From the NCBI GenBank assembly GCA_022841475.1, contig JALHRJ010000040.1:1-40202 (forward strand): a stretch of 40,202 nt of DNA, written 5' to 3'. Below are positions 1 through 7,831 of the stretch, piece after piece (position 1 is the first letter of the stretch; the number at the start of each line of letters is the position of its first letter). The position numbers were made by a program, and so were the translations under genes. Below the pieces are notes generated by a model. That model was given only the letters and a program-made list of their open reading frames with translations, did not search any database and was not told where the DNA came from. The DNA comes from Cyclobacteriaceae bacterium. Its GTDB lineage: Bacteria; Bacteroidota; Bacteroidia; Cytophagales; Cyclobacteriaceae.

Positions 1-59
1 CGATCAGATAGCTGGAAATTGGTGAACAGTTTCTCTTCGAATGATTTTCGTCCTTGCAT
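1..59 (-). CDS. IS1182-type transposase, N-terminal fragment (runs off left edge)
   Basis: The minus strand from an ATG at 59 encodes a peptide beginning MQGRKSFEEKLF and continuing TNFQLSDR to the window edge. From memory this is the typical start of IS1182-family transposases in Bacteroidota (MQGxKxxxxKLFxxFQLSDRVP), which are DDE enzymes that move their own element. Only about 19 residues are visible, so the catalytic domain and the other end of the element lie outside. The element's terminal repeat should fall between 60 and about 200. The palindrome GTTGTGCAAC at 97-106 is a possible edge, but this cannot be shown here. The call rests on a short N-terminal match. Confidence 0.7.
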   Translation of the reverse strand, partial: MQGRKSFEEKLFTNFQLSD

Positions 60-217
60 GACCAAAGATAAATTTCATTCTTATATTTATAAAGTAGTTG
101 TGCAACATACACAAAATGTATAATCCATTGCGGGGCTCGTTTGTGTATCCGTTTTAGTTAACAAATTTAGTTTAACGGTGCAAAACAGGTAGCATCCACT
201 TGAGTGGTCAACCGAGA
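60..217. other. intergenic stretch upstream of transposase fragment
   Basis: AT-rich DNA between the transposase start and the convergent end of the cyclase gene. It holds the small palindrome GTTGTGCAAC (97-106). It should contain the right end of the insertion element and the transposase promoter, but neither can be fixed from this sequence. No ORF is supported. Confidence 0.4.
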
Positions 218-1063
218 TTACGTCTTAAGTCTATACAACTCTATCGCATAGCCAACATTCTTCAACTCGTGTTTACCCATCGCCTCAAACGTTACATTCT
301 CCCGGTTTCTAATATTGTGTAGCACGGTTTCAGTTACACAGATCTCACCGGCATCGGCCTGGTCTGTAATGCGTGCGGCCACGTTCACCCCATCACCAAA
401 AACATCGGTATCTGAAAAAACTATTTCCGAAACATGGATACCCATCCGTACGGCAAGTCCTTGTTCTTTTACAGATTGTTGAATCTCCAGCGCACACAAC
501 ACTGCTTCGCTGGCGGTGTAAAATACCGACAATGTTCCGTCACCAATTTCCTTCAGCCACTTGCCATAATATTTTCGCACCATTCGCTTTTGAATCTTAC
601 GATTTATCTCTAATGCCTCCAGGCCTTTGTATTCATCTTCGCCCATCATTTTGGTGAAGCCTTTGATGTCCGTAAACAGAATAGCGGCCAACTGGCGGTC
701 TTTGCGGATGCGCAGGTTGCGGCCCTCAATCTGGCGATTGAAATAAACGGCAAAGATGATGAGCGACATAACACCCGCGTAACCCATGGCAACTCCACCT
801 TTAAGGTGAAGCACTTGAAGGATAAAACCGATGAGAAGTATACTGACAGACAGGAAAAGGATAATTAAAGCAATTCGATAAGACTTTCTCGTTTCAATGG
901 AGAGTCGGTCAATTAAAAAGGAAGTCCCAAATCCCAGCAGAAAGATCAGCACCCCAAGCAACATGAGAAGATTAGCGCCTGCAAAATGGAGAAACTTAAA
1001 AACTATGCCGGTGATGAGACAAGCAGTGGATAACACACCGATGATAAAAGTTCGCCTACGCAT
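218..1063 (-). CDS. membrane-anchored class III adenylate cyclase
   Basis: The protein has 281 residues. It should make cyclic nucleotide at the inner face of the membrane. Four hydrophobic helices (about 7-25, 31-50, 63-85, 92-109) are followed by a class III cyclase homology domain from about 125 to the end. The two metal-binding aspartates are in FTDIKGF (D132) and GDG (D175). The substrate-selecting pair looks ATP-type: Lys in KEIGDG (K171) and Asp in DVFGDG (D220). The transition-state Asn and Arg are in VNVAAR (N227, R231). All catalytic positions therefore look intact and cAMP is the expected product. The gene stands alone: it converges on nothing and starts at an ATG 170 bases from the divergent lipoprotein gene. 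The signal sensed by the membrane part is unknown. Confidence 0.9.
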   Translation of the reverse strand: MRRRTFIIGVLSTACLITGIVFKFLHFAGANLLMLLGVLIFLLGFGTSFLIDRLSIETRKSYRIALIILFLSVSILLIGFILQVLHLKGGVAMGYAGVMSLIIFAVYFNRQIEGRNLRIRKDRQLAAILFTDIKGFTKMMGEDEYKGLEALEINRKIQKRMVRKYYGKWLKEIGDGTLSVFYTASEAVLCALEIQQSVKEQGLAVRMGIHVSEIVFSDTDVFGDGVNVAARITDQADAGEICVTETVLHNIRNRENVTFEAMGKHELKNVGYAIELYRLKT

Positions 1064-1192
1064 GTGGGTTCAATGAATTTTCAAAGTACAAACAAAAGCA
1101 CAAAACCCCAATCGATGCGCAACTTGTCTTGCACAACGATTGTCACTATCGATGTCGGGTGTATCGGAGGCATAATACTGATAATAAATTTA

Positions 1193-1230
1193 TAACTTTG
1201 AACTTATATCATTCGTTGTTTTAAACGAAT
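1193..1230 (+). promoter_or_regulatory. -7 promoter motif and 5' hairpin before the lipoprotein gene
   Basis: TAACTTTG at 1193-1200 fits the Bacteroidota -7 motif TAnnTTTG; no good -33 TTG was found. A 7-bp inverted repeat, ATTCGTT (1211-1217) and AACGAAT (1224-1230), ends three bases before the ATG at 1234. If transcription starts about 7 bases after the motif, this hairpin would be the very 5' end of the mRNA and would crowd the start codon. Confidence 0.4.
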
Positions 1231-1233
1231 CTG

Positions 1234-2505
1234 ATGAACTTCATAAAACGACTAGCTTTCATTTTTTTCCTTTCAGGAAGTGCCTTCCTCATGCAGGGCT
1301 GCTCTGAAAATGATCCGGGACCCAAAGATGTTCTTCTCACGGTAAATATCGAAGCAGGATATTTTACTGGACTTGATGCCTGGCTATTTATTTCTGATGG
1401 AGATGGAAAAACTATTGACGTACGCCAGGCAACCGATTCTGCACGGATTAAATTTTCAGGGACTCCCCAGGCAAAAGTAGCACTAACTATTTTTACTCGG
1501 GTTGCTACCACCAATGGTGATGGCAGCGTTTGGAACGGGTTTGGATTTCGTACGTACCAGCAAATTGCTGCGGGCTCTACGATAGAGCTCAAACGTGGAA
1601 CCAGCAATTACACTGATCAACCTGATGAGATTGGGACTGCCTCTTTTACTTTGGTTAATTATGATGACTCAGACAATCCGGAACAGGGGTTGTTCTTTAC
1701 CGATGGCATTTCCACTCCGTATTCTGTGTTAGACTATAGTTCTTATAGCTATACGGGTACTGATTTTTCATCGCAGCTTCGTTTACGGGAAGACCCGGCC
1801 CGGATTCTACTAACAACCTATCACAATGACATTCCTGTGCATCAATGGCTGAATGATGTAATCCCAGGGCAAGAAATCGAACTCAACTTTGATTCTTTTA
1901 TTCCCAGCAAAATAATAACCGTTAATAAACAAGTAGTCCATGGGGAAGTCAAAACTATGATAGGAGAGAGTTTCGCAACAGGTTATATATTCTGCAATCT
2001 ATATTCCCGACAAATTTCAAAATCGTCCAATCTTTCTGAACTTCCAAAACTCGGCTACCTGGATGGTTTTGATAAGTATTTTGTACATGCTGTTTTAAAT
2101 CCTTTTCATGATCGAGACAATATTTACTATTCTAAAGCAGGAACGGTTCCGCAAGCCATCCATCTTCCGGATTTTACGTATTCGATTAGTAACGACAATC
2201 TTTATGGTCTTTCGTTGAATTTCAGCAACGATTATTCTTACAAGGGTGCTTACTTTATAAAGTCGGTTCCGGAAAGTCAGGTGAACTGGCAACTGGTATC
2301 GGAAGGAGAAAACTTCAAAGCCCCAGCCGTACCTACCGAGATAAAGAAGATGTACCCGACTCTCAATGTGGATGACTTAAAACTACAATTTGCAGATTAT
2401 ACACATGCGCTGGATGGGTATCCCTATGTGGACTATCTCCGTGATATATTCGCATCTCTACGAAGGAATGAATATGAAGAACTTCGATATGTAGTGATGC
2501 CTTAG
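1234..2505 (+). CDS. unrecognised surface lipoprotein
   Basis: The protein has 423 residues and I do not recognise its family. The N-terminus is a lipoprotein signal: basic MNFIKR, a hydrophobic stretch, then a lipobox FLMQGC with Cys at 23, so the mature protein should be lipid-anchored. No Asp follows the Cys directly (CSEND). The rest is rich in Tyr, Asp, Ser and Asn with many short beta-prone stretches and no catalytic motif I can name. It is probably an extracytoplasmic beta protein. It is monocistronic, with its own promoter motif and a hairpin just ahead of the ATG, and it converges on the serine hydrolase gene with a 31-base gap. Lipidation is well supported; function is unknown. Confidence 0.75.
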   Translation: MNFIKRLAFIFFLSGSAFLMQGCSENDPGPKDVLLTVNIEAGYFTGLDAWLFISDGDGKTIDVRQATDSARIKFSGTPQAKVALTIFTRVATTNGDGSVWNGFGFRTYQQIAAGSTIELKRGTSNYTDQPDEIGTASFTLVNYDDSDNPEQGLFFTDGISTPYSVLDYSSYSYTGTDFSSQLRLREDPARILLTTYHNDIPVHQWLNDVIPGQEIELNFDSFIPSKIITVNKQVVHGEVKTMIGESFATGYIFCNLYSRQISKSSNLSELPKLGYLDGFDKYFVHAVLNPFHDRDNIYYSKAGTVPQAIHLPDFTYSISNDNLYGLSLNFSNDYSYKGAYFIKSVPESQVNWQLVSEGENFKAPAVPTEIKKMYPTLNVDDLKLQFADYTHALDGYPYVDYLRDIFASLRRNEYEELRYVVMP

Positions 2506-2536
2506 TAAATCTTCACTCGCACAGTTGGAGTTTCTC

Positions 2537-3958
2537 CTACTTTATCTTCACATCGTAATTACTGTGTCTGCGCATCCGCGTAACTTTTCCGGTTGCATCG
2601 GTTTCGAAAACAATTTCTTCCCCGAGGGTTTTATCACTGCGAACCCGTTTGAAGGTATTTCCTTCTATATGTCTGAGTAGCGTCATGGCCTCGTCAGGAT
2701 TGGTGGATGGAACCGCAAGAATTGCCAGATCACCATACCAGGGGGTAACTATTTCTTCAGAGCCCCAGGGTTGTGCAGAATAGGCGCCAGCAAATTTGTT
2801 TAAATCAACTCCGGCTTTAAGTGATTGTTTCTCTTTGGGAATTTTTGATAATACCTCCCTGATTTCTTTGGCGAAAAACTCAGGACTTTCACCACCTGCG
2901 TTGATCATCACACTATACGCCATCTTTTCTTTTGGATCCAGTTGTAGAGTTGAACGATAACCCGGGCACGAGCCACCATGACCCACCATGGTTGTACTGC
3001 CTTGCTTGGATACAGAGAACCCTAGACCCCACGAGGTTGTCCAATCCGGATCGATCCATTGCACTCGGTGCATCTCTTTCAGGGTAGAGGAGTTTATAAG
3101 TTCAGTTCCACCCTTTTCTAAAAGTCGAAAATTCCAGGAGGCAAATTTTCCAAGGTCTTCAACATTGGATGAAAATCCTGCAGCAGCAGTAATGCCGCGT
3201 GCATCAAATAACGTAACGGGCTCGCGGGTGCCATCGCGCTTTAATGCGCTATATCCAATAGCCATTTTCTTTCCATATTCGTCAGCGGGTAAGTAGGGAT
3301 GTGTGCCTGTAAGCTTAAGGGGCTTGAGAATTTTTTCTTCTACATAGTCGTTATACTTTTTGCCCGAAACTTTTTCAACAATCTCCCCGAGCAGCGTAAG
3401 CCCGAGGTTGCTGTATTGAAAATAAGTGGACGCGGGATACAACGTTTGCTGATCTTTTAATTTGCTGTTCACCTGATCTTGTGTTGGAAACGGAAAATCA
3501 GGTCCGGTCCAATACGGATATTCCGATTCTCTGGGTAACCCTGAGGAATGAGTGAGTAACGACCGGATGGTGATGGGTCCGCTATCTTTAAATTGTTGTT
3601 TCAATTTAAAATCAGTAAGAATAGATTCAATGGGATCGTCAAGCCGAAGTTTACCTTCATCATAAAGCTGCATGATAGCAACGGCCGTAAACAATTTTGA
3701 AATAGAACAGATGGAATAGGTAGTGGCAGGTGTGGCAGGCACTTTATTAGCCACGTTACTTACTCCATACGCTTTGCTCCATAGTATTTCCTGATCTTTC
3801 GTTACTGATGCTGATATGCCTGGTAAATGTTTGTAGTCGCGCTCGGCTTCCATCCAGCGATCAATCAGGCGGAGGGCATCGGTATAATCAGTGCCTGCCT
3901 TTTGAGCGAACACAGTAGAAGCAAGGCAAATGAACAGGAGCGTTGCGAATTTTTTCAT
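2537..3958 (-). CDS. secreted serine hydrolase, beta-lactamase/penicillin-binding fold
   Basis: The family is class C beta-lactamase-like serine hydrolases (esterase, D-aminopeptidase or PBP-type activities). I place the start at the ATG at 3958, because MKKFATLLFICLASTVFAQ is a clean signal peptide. An upstream in-frame start at 4015 would add 19 residues and bury it. In the 473-residue form the nucleophile motif SxxK is S85-I-S-K88, the second motif is Y182-S-N184, and the third is H327-G-G in VGHGGS, so the active site is complete. About 110 residues follow the catalytic domain and resemble the C-terminal beta domain often seen in this family. The substrate cannot be predicted; peptidoglycan-derived peptides or esters are both possible, and antibiotic resistance should not be assumed. 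It is monocistronic. Confidence 0.85.
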   Translation of the reverse strand: MKKFATLLFICLASTVFAQKAGTDYTDALRLIDRWMEAERDYKHLPGISASVTKDQEILWSKAYGVSNVANKVPATPATTYSICSISKLFTAVAIMQLYDEGKLRLDDPIESILTDFKLKQQFKDSGPITIRSLLTHSSGLPRESEYPYWTGPDFPFPTQDQVNSKLKDQQTLYPASTYFQYSNLGLTLLGEIVEKVSGKKYNDYVEEKILKPLKLTGTHPYLPADEYGKKMAIGYSALKRDGTREPVTLFDARGITAAAGFSSNVEDLGKFASWNFRLLEKGGTELINSSTLKEMHRVQWIDPDWTTSWGLGFSVSKQGSTTMVGHGGSCPGYRSTLQLDPKEKMAYSVMINAGGESPEFFAKEIREVLSKIPKEKQSLKAGVDLNKFAGAYSAQPWGSEEIVTPWYGDLAILAVPSTNPDEAMTLLRHIEGNTFKRVRSDKTLGEEIVFETDATGKVTRMRRHSNYDVKIK

Positions 3959-4115
3959 AATGCGTTGGATTTTGGAAATATTGAATACTATAAAAATGGG
4001 AAAATATTTCCTCAAAAAGATAAAATTAAGATCGAATCCTTCGTTTTAAATCCAAAAAGCAAAAGAGCCTTCTCTGCTGTAATGACACTTCCTGATTTTT
4101 CAATTTAATTTTCAT

Positions 4116-4135
4116 AGGGTTTAACCCTACCTTTG
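4116..4135 (+). promoter_or_regulatory. promoter -7 motif with overlapping palindrome
   Basis: TACCTTTG at 4128-4135 matches TAnnTTTG and lies 19 bases before the ATG of the dehydrogenase gene. A perfect inverted repeat, AGGGTT-T-AACCCT (4116-4128), abuts and shares a base with it. That is the position expected for a repressor operator. Confidence 0.5.
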
Positions 4136-4154
4136 AGATACAATCACAATAGCA

Positions 4155-5150
4155 ATGTCAAAGAAAGTCCTGATAACACGAATCATCCCCGCTATCGCCA
4201 ATGAGTTGCTCACGCAGGCTGGCTTTGAAGTAAGTGTATGGGAAGGTACGGGTGCTATGACGCGAGCCGAATTAATTGAGCGTGCCAGGCAGGCAGATGC
4301 TTTGATCTCACTGGGTGCAAATAAAATTGATACGCATTTTTTTAGTGCGTGCGGCCATCTCGATATAATCGCCCAGTTTGCCGTGGGGTATGATAATATT
4401 GATGTAGATGAGGCAACGAAACGGGGCATTCCTATTGGTAATACACCCGATGTGTTAAGTGATGCCACCGCGGATGTTGCCTTTGGCCTAATGATTGTTG
4501 TATCGCGAAAGATGTTTTACCTGCATAACACGATAGCAAAAGGGGAGTGGAAACAATTTGAGCCATTGAAGAATTTGGGGATAGAACTTTATGGAAAGAC
4601 ACTTGGGATTTTTGGCATGGGCCGCATTGGCAGTGTGATGGCCCAACGCTGCAAGGGTGCTTACAATATGAAGATCATTTATAACAACCGAAATCGAAAT
4701 GAAGCGGCTGAAAAGCGTTTGGGTGCACAATGGGTTTCGTTTGATGAATTGTTGCAACAAAGCGATGTGCTTTCTGTCCACAGTGTGTTAAGTGCTGAGA
4801 CCCGCGGACTTTTTGATAAGAATGCTTATGCCAAAATGAAACGAAGCGCGATTTTTATAAATACATCACGAGGCGGTGTTCACAACGAGCAAGATCTTAT
4901 CGAAGCGTTGCAAACTCAAACTATTTGGGGTGCCGGACTTGATGTTACCAATCCGGAACCTATGCAATCAACCAACCCACTTTTGTCTATGCCAAATGTT
5001 GCCGTGCTGCCACATATTGGGTCGGCCACGGTGGAGGCAAGAAATGGTATGGCCCGATTGGCTGCAGAAAATATCATAGAATTCTATAAGTCGGGTAATG
5101 TGCCCTATTGCGTGAATCCGGAAGTTCTGAAACGATCGAAGCATGAATAA
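4155..5150 (+). CDS. D-2-hydroxyacid dehydrogenase (glyoxylate/hydroxypyruvate reductase type)
   Basis: This cytosolic NAD(P)-dependent enzyme interconverts 2-keto acids and D-2-hydroxy acids. At 331 residues it has the usual family length. The Rossmann nucleotide-binding loop is GMGRIG (154-159), after YGKTLGIF. The catalytic triad is present: Arg239 in NTSRGG, Glu268 in NPEP and His287 in LPHIGS. The N-terminal half (ANELLTQAGFEV, then AVGYDNID) resembles glyoxylate/hydroxypyruvate reductases more than PGDH or lactate dehydrogenase, so glyoxylate or hydroxypyruvate is the likeliest substrate. This is inference from overall pattern. It has its own promoter with a palindrome over it, and the PAQR gene follows after 47 bases, probably on the same transcript. 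Confidence 0.9.
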   Translation: MSKKVLITRIIPAIANELLTQAGFEVSVWEGTGAMTRAELIERARQADALISLGANKIDTHFFSACGHLDIIAQFAVGYDNIDVDEATKRGIPIGNTPDVLSDATADVAFGLMIVVSRKMFYLHNTIAKGEWKQFEPLKNLGIELYGKTLGIFGMGRIGSVMAQRCKGAYNMKIIYNNRNRNEAAEKRLGAQWVSFDELLQQSDVLSVHSVLSAETRGLFDKNAYAKMKRSAIFINTSRGGVHNEQDLIEALQTQTIWGAGLDVTNPEPMQSTNPLLSMPNVAVLPHIGSATVEARNGMARLAAENIIEFYKSGNVPYCVNPEVLKRSKHE

Positions 5151-5197
5151 GTGATTAATACTGAACTAATCTCCCGGTGGCAGGAGTTATACAATCA

Positions 5198-5857
5198 ATG
5201 AATAGCATAGAAAAAACAATTGCGTGGAGTCGGGAACAAACCCTGGGTGAAGAAATTGCCAATAGCATTAGTCATGGTATAGGTTTTATGGGGTCGGTAG
5301 CCATTACACCCATATTGATCATGAAGGCAATTCCCCATGGAGCAGCGGCTGTTACAGGGGCCAGTATCTTTGGTGCTGCCATGATTCTGTTATATCTCTC
5401 CTCGACATTGTATCATGCATTTCCGCAAAGCAAAACCAAACGACTCTTTCGGATTTTCGATCACAGTGCCATTTTTCTCCTGATAGCAGGTACCTATACA
5501 CCCTTTACGCTTACCGTTCTTACGGGAGGTTGGGGTTGGTCGTTGTTAGGAATCATCTGGACCCTGGCCGTTGCAGGAGTGGTTCTCAAGTCAGTGCGCA
5601 ACGTTGGTACCAGTAGAATCTCTGTTGCTTTGTATCTGGGTATGGGCTGGATGGCGGTAGCGGCCATCAAACCAATGTACAGTTCGTTGCCATTCTGGGG
5701 TTTGTTTTGGTTGCTGGCCGGTGGCCTTATGTATTCTGCCGGTGTTGTTTTCTTTGTTTATGATCACCGCATCCGCTATAGTCATTTCATCTGGCATCTC
5801 TTTGTTTTGGGAGGAACCGCCTGCCATGTCGTAGCCATTCTGGGCTATGCTTTTTGA
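5198..5857 (+). CDS. PAQR / hemolysin III family membrane protein
   Basis: An integral inner-membrane protein of about 219 residues with seven hydrophobic segments. Family hallmarks are visible: an early Glu and His (EEIANSISHGIGF), STLYHAF, DHSAIFLLIAGTYTPF, and two histidines in the last segments (SHFIWHLFVLGGTACH). These residues form the buried zinc site in PAQR proteins, which are proposed to be membrane hydrolases; the bacterial members' real activity is mostly unknown and the hemolysin name is historical. I chose ATG 5198 over GTG 5177 because AGGAG at 5182-5186 sits at a usable distance before it, though Shine-Dalgarno sites are unreliable in this phylum. It probably shares a transcript with the dehydrogenase upstream. 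A perfect 16-base palindrome begins two bases after the stop codon. Confidence 0.87.
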   Translation: MNSIEKTIAWSREQTLGEEIANSISHGIGFMGSVAITPILIMKAIPHGAAAVTGASIFGAAMILLYLSSTLYHAFPQSKTKRLFRIFDHSAIFLLIAGTYTPFTLTVLTGGWGWSLLGIIWTLAVAGVVLKSVRNVGTSRISVALYLGMGWMAVAAIKPMYSSLPFWGLFWLLAGGLMYSAGVVFFVYDHRIRYSHFIWHLFVLGGTACHVVAILGYAF

Positions 5858-6164
5858 GTTTTCCCTAGGGAAAAGCTTCAAGTCTTAATTGAAGTAGATG
5901 CTATCAGTACCATTGTAACAGCTTGGTTAGCCTACCCGTTTTATCAATTCTCATAGGGAAAACATACCTAACCGCTATGACGAACGAGTAGGTGAAATAC
6001 AAATTTCCCTATAGAAAACACCGTACTTTGCAAGGAGATTGATAATTGTTTTGTAGTTTTGTCTTGCTTTGGAATTATTAAATAAAACATTCAAAGTACT
6101 TCTAAGAGTAACTTAGATTTTTTTAAACTTAATTATTTACCAACCACTTAATTCAAATTACGCT
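5858..6164. promoter_or_regulatory. 307-base non-coding region with repeated TAGGGAAA motifs
   Basis: No credible gene lies here. A perfect palindrome TTTTCCCTAGGGAAAA occupies 5859-5874. The half-site TAGGGAAA recurs at 5954-5961 (plus) and as TTTCCCTA at 6004-6011 (minus), giving four half-sites in about 150 bases. A promoter for the SWIB gene fits TTTG (6027-6030), 23 bases, then TAGTTTTG (6054-6061). That leaves a long AT-rich leader of roughly 95 bases. The TAGGGAAA copies all lie upstream of that promoter, which suits binding by an activator or repressor; this is inference. Confidence 0.5.
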
Positions 6165-6512
6165 ATGGCAAAAAAAGCAGCGAAGAAAAAAGCAGCCCCT
6201 AAGAAGGCAAAGAAAGCAGCCCCTAAGAAGGCAAAAAAAGTAGCTAAGAAAGCAGCTAAGAGAAAACCCAATGCAGCCTTCATGGCAGCACTAACGCCTA
6301 GCGCAACGCTAGCAGCAGTAGTGGGGAGCAAACCAATTCCAAGAACCCAAATCATCAAGAAGATCTGGGAGTATATCAAGAAGAACAAACTTCAGGACAA
6401 CAAGAACAGAAGAATGATCAATGCTGATGAGAAATTATTGGTATTGTTTGCTGGTAAAAAGCAAATCTCTATGTTCGAGTTAGCCAAGGTGGTTAACAAG
6501 CACGTGAAGTAA
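6165..6512 (+). CDS. SWIB-domain protein with histone-H1-like Lys/Ala tail
   Basis: A small basic protein of 115 residues. Residues 1-34 are almost only Lys, Ala and Pro (AAPKKAKK twice, then KKVAKKAAKRK), a tail like those of histone H1 or bacterial Hc1-type proteins that bind DNA non-specifically. Residues about 38-113 form a SWIB/MDM2 domain: TPSATLAAVVG, then PRTQIIKKIWEYIKKN, LQDNKNRRMINADEKL and FELAKVVNKHV. SWIB domains are known from eukaryotic chromatin remodellers and occur in Chlamydia and many Bacteroidota, where a chromosome-associated role is suspected but little tested. The two AAPKKAKK units come from 24-base tandem repeats (6192-6239) differing at one base, so tail length may vary between strains. 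It is monocistronic, with a long upstream region and a terminator after it, as for an abundant protein. Confidence 0.88.
   Translation: MAKKAAKKKAAPKKAKKAAPKKAKKVAKKAAKRKPNAAFMAALTPSATLAAVVGSKPIPRTQIIKKIWEYIKKNKLQDNKNRRMINADEKLLVLFAGKKQISMFELAKVVNKHVK
6192..6239 (+). repeat. two 24-base tandem repeats in the SWIB gene tail
   Basis: Two adjacent 24-base units starting GCAGCCCCTAAGAAGG (6192 and 6216), identical except one base. Each encodes AAPKKAKK in frame. Confidence 0.85.
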
Positions 6513-6534
6513 TTCGGAAAAAATTCCAAAAACA

Positions 6535-6574
6535 AAAGGCGCGAGTCTGGGGACAACCTAAGGCTGGCGCCTTT
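6535..6574 (+). terminator. hairpin after SWIB gene
   Basis: AAAGGCGC (6535-6542) pairs with GCGCCTTT (6567-6574) across a 24-base loop, 23 bases after the stop codon. The A-rich and T-rich ends of the stem fit an intrinsic terminator, but no long T-run follows and the loop is large. Confidence 0.55.
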
Positions 6575-6648
6575 GTCATTATCAGTGGTTGATATTAAAC
6601 TTTTATCCCTGCATTACGGTTTATATCATCAGCAATAAATTTTAAACG

Positions 6649-7680
6649 ATGAGCAACACTCCCATTAAATCCATCAAGCCGCTTGGCTTTCCCTGGCAAA
6701 CTCAGGATCCTTTTCTTTTTTGTGTGCATCATGAAGATCATTATCCGAAGGGTAATGAAGTGATGGGACCTGCGGTATCGCTGGCAGGTCGCAACATCGG
6801 ACAAGACTTCGCGCCCCATCAATCGTGGCGCATGTATCATGGTGAACAGGTTCCTGGATTTCCTGCACACCCACATCGGGGATTTGAAACAGTAACCATT
6901 GTAACAAAAGGGTTAGTAGATCATTCGGATTCACTCGGGGCCGCAGGTCGTTTTGGTTTTGGTGATGTGCAATGGATGACGGCCGGCAAAGGTGTGCAGC
7001 ATTGCGAGATGTTTCCATTACTAAACAAGGACACAGAAAATCCGTTGGAACTTTTTCAGATCTGGCTTAATCTTCCGAAAGCAAATAAACTAACCTCACC
7101 ACACTTTGCCATGTTGTGGGCCGATGCCATCCCCACGTTTCTCAATGAAGATGCAAAGGGTAAAGCGACACAGGTTAGAGTAATTGCAGGAAAATTAGAG
7201 ACCACTCATCCCCCTGCACCAGCTCCTAATTCATGGGCAGCCGATGAAAAAAATGAAGTGGCTATCTGGACGATTAGAATGGACGCGGGTGCTGTATGGT
7301 CATTGCCCAAAGCTTCCCCCCATGTCAACCGTTCACTTTATTTCTATGATGGAGCTTCTATTAAAATTGAAGATAAAAATTTTTCGACTCATCAGGCTAT
7401 TGAACTTCAGGCTGATCAGGAAGTAAGTTTAGAAAATGGAAACTCGGAAAGTTATTTGCTCCTGTTACAAGGTAAGCCAATCAATGAACCTGTTGTACAA
7501 CAAGGTCCATTTGTAATGAACACGCAAGCTGAGATTCAACAAGCTATGAATGAATATCGCCAAACGGAATTTGGTGGCTGGCCATGGCCTAGCTATGAAC
7601 ATGTACATCCGCGAGAGAAAACACGGTTCGCAAAATATCCGGACGGCAAAGAGGAAATAAAAAATCAGGTAAGTAAATAA
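6649..7680 (+). CDS. pirin family protein (cupin)
   Basis: The protein has 343 residues. The conserved N-terminal pirin cupin holds the metal ligands: H74 and H76 in HPHRGFET, H118 and E120 in QHCEMF, with spacing that fits known pirins. The C-terminal half (about 200-330) carries a second cupin, typical of this family, and ends in an FGGWPW motif near 319-324. Pirins bind Fe and some bacterial members oxidise quercetin, while others regulate pyruvate dehydrogenase; the role here is unknown. It is longer than the common 230-300 residues, mainly through a longer C-terminal tail. It stands alone, with 136 bases upstream containing the SWIB terminator. Cytosolic, no signal peptide. Confidence 0.9.
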   Translation: MSNTPIKSIKPLGFPWQTQDPFLFCVHHEDHYPKGNEVMGPAVSLAGRNIGQDFAPHQSWRMYHGEQVPGFPAHPHRGFETVTIVTKGLVDHSDSLGAAGRFGFGDVQWMTAGKGVQHCEMFPLLNKDTENPLELFQIWLNLPKANKLTSPHFAMLWADAIPTFLNEDAKGKATQVRVIAGKLETTHPPAPAPNSWAADEKNEVAIWTIRMDAGAVWSLPKASPHVNRSLYFYDGASIKIEDKNFSTHQAIELQADQEVSLENGNSESYLLLLQGKPINEPVVQQGPFVMNTQAEIQQAMNEYRQTEFGGWPWPSYEHVHPREKTRFAKYPDGKEEIKNQVSK

Positions 7681-7786
7681 GCAGAAGGCTTGGTTTTTAA
7701 AGACGTGATCGGAACCAGAGTCCAATGTTTTTACCACTCACATAATTTAACCAGCATCTAGTAATTATCTACTGATATTGGTTGCC

Positions 7787-7802
7787 AAACTAGTACTAGT
7801 TT
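7787..7802. promoter_or_regulatory. perfect 16-base palindrome upstream of metalloprotease
   Basis: AAACTAGTACTAGTTT is its own reverse complement and ends 29 bases before the ATG at 7832. This is a plausible dimeric operator or transcript hairpin. No clear TAnnTTTG motif was found with it. Confidence 0.45.
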
Positions 7803-7831
7803 CACGGCACTTAAAATTTTAACGAATTTCT

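Noticed and set aside
97..1137. GTTGTGCAA at 97-105 and its inverted copy TTGCACAAC at 1129-1137 flank the cyclase gene like transposon ends.
   Set aside because: Only nine bases match, the first copy is itself palindromic, there is no transposase between them and no target duplication, so chance is likely.
2523..2541. Short hairpin AGTTGGAG/CTCCTACT between the lipoprotein and serine hydrolase genes as a terminator.
   Set aside because: It has a mismatch, no T-run, and overlaps the stop codon of the minus-strand gene.
6158..6388. Minus-strand hydrophobic 76-codon frame opposite the SWIB gene.
   Set aside because: The Phe/Ala/Leu-rich translation is just the complement of the Lys/Ala-coding repeats.
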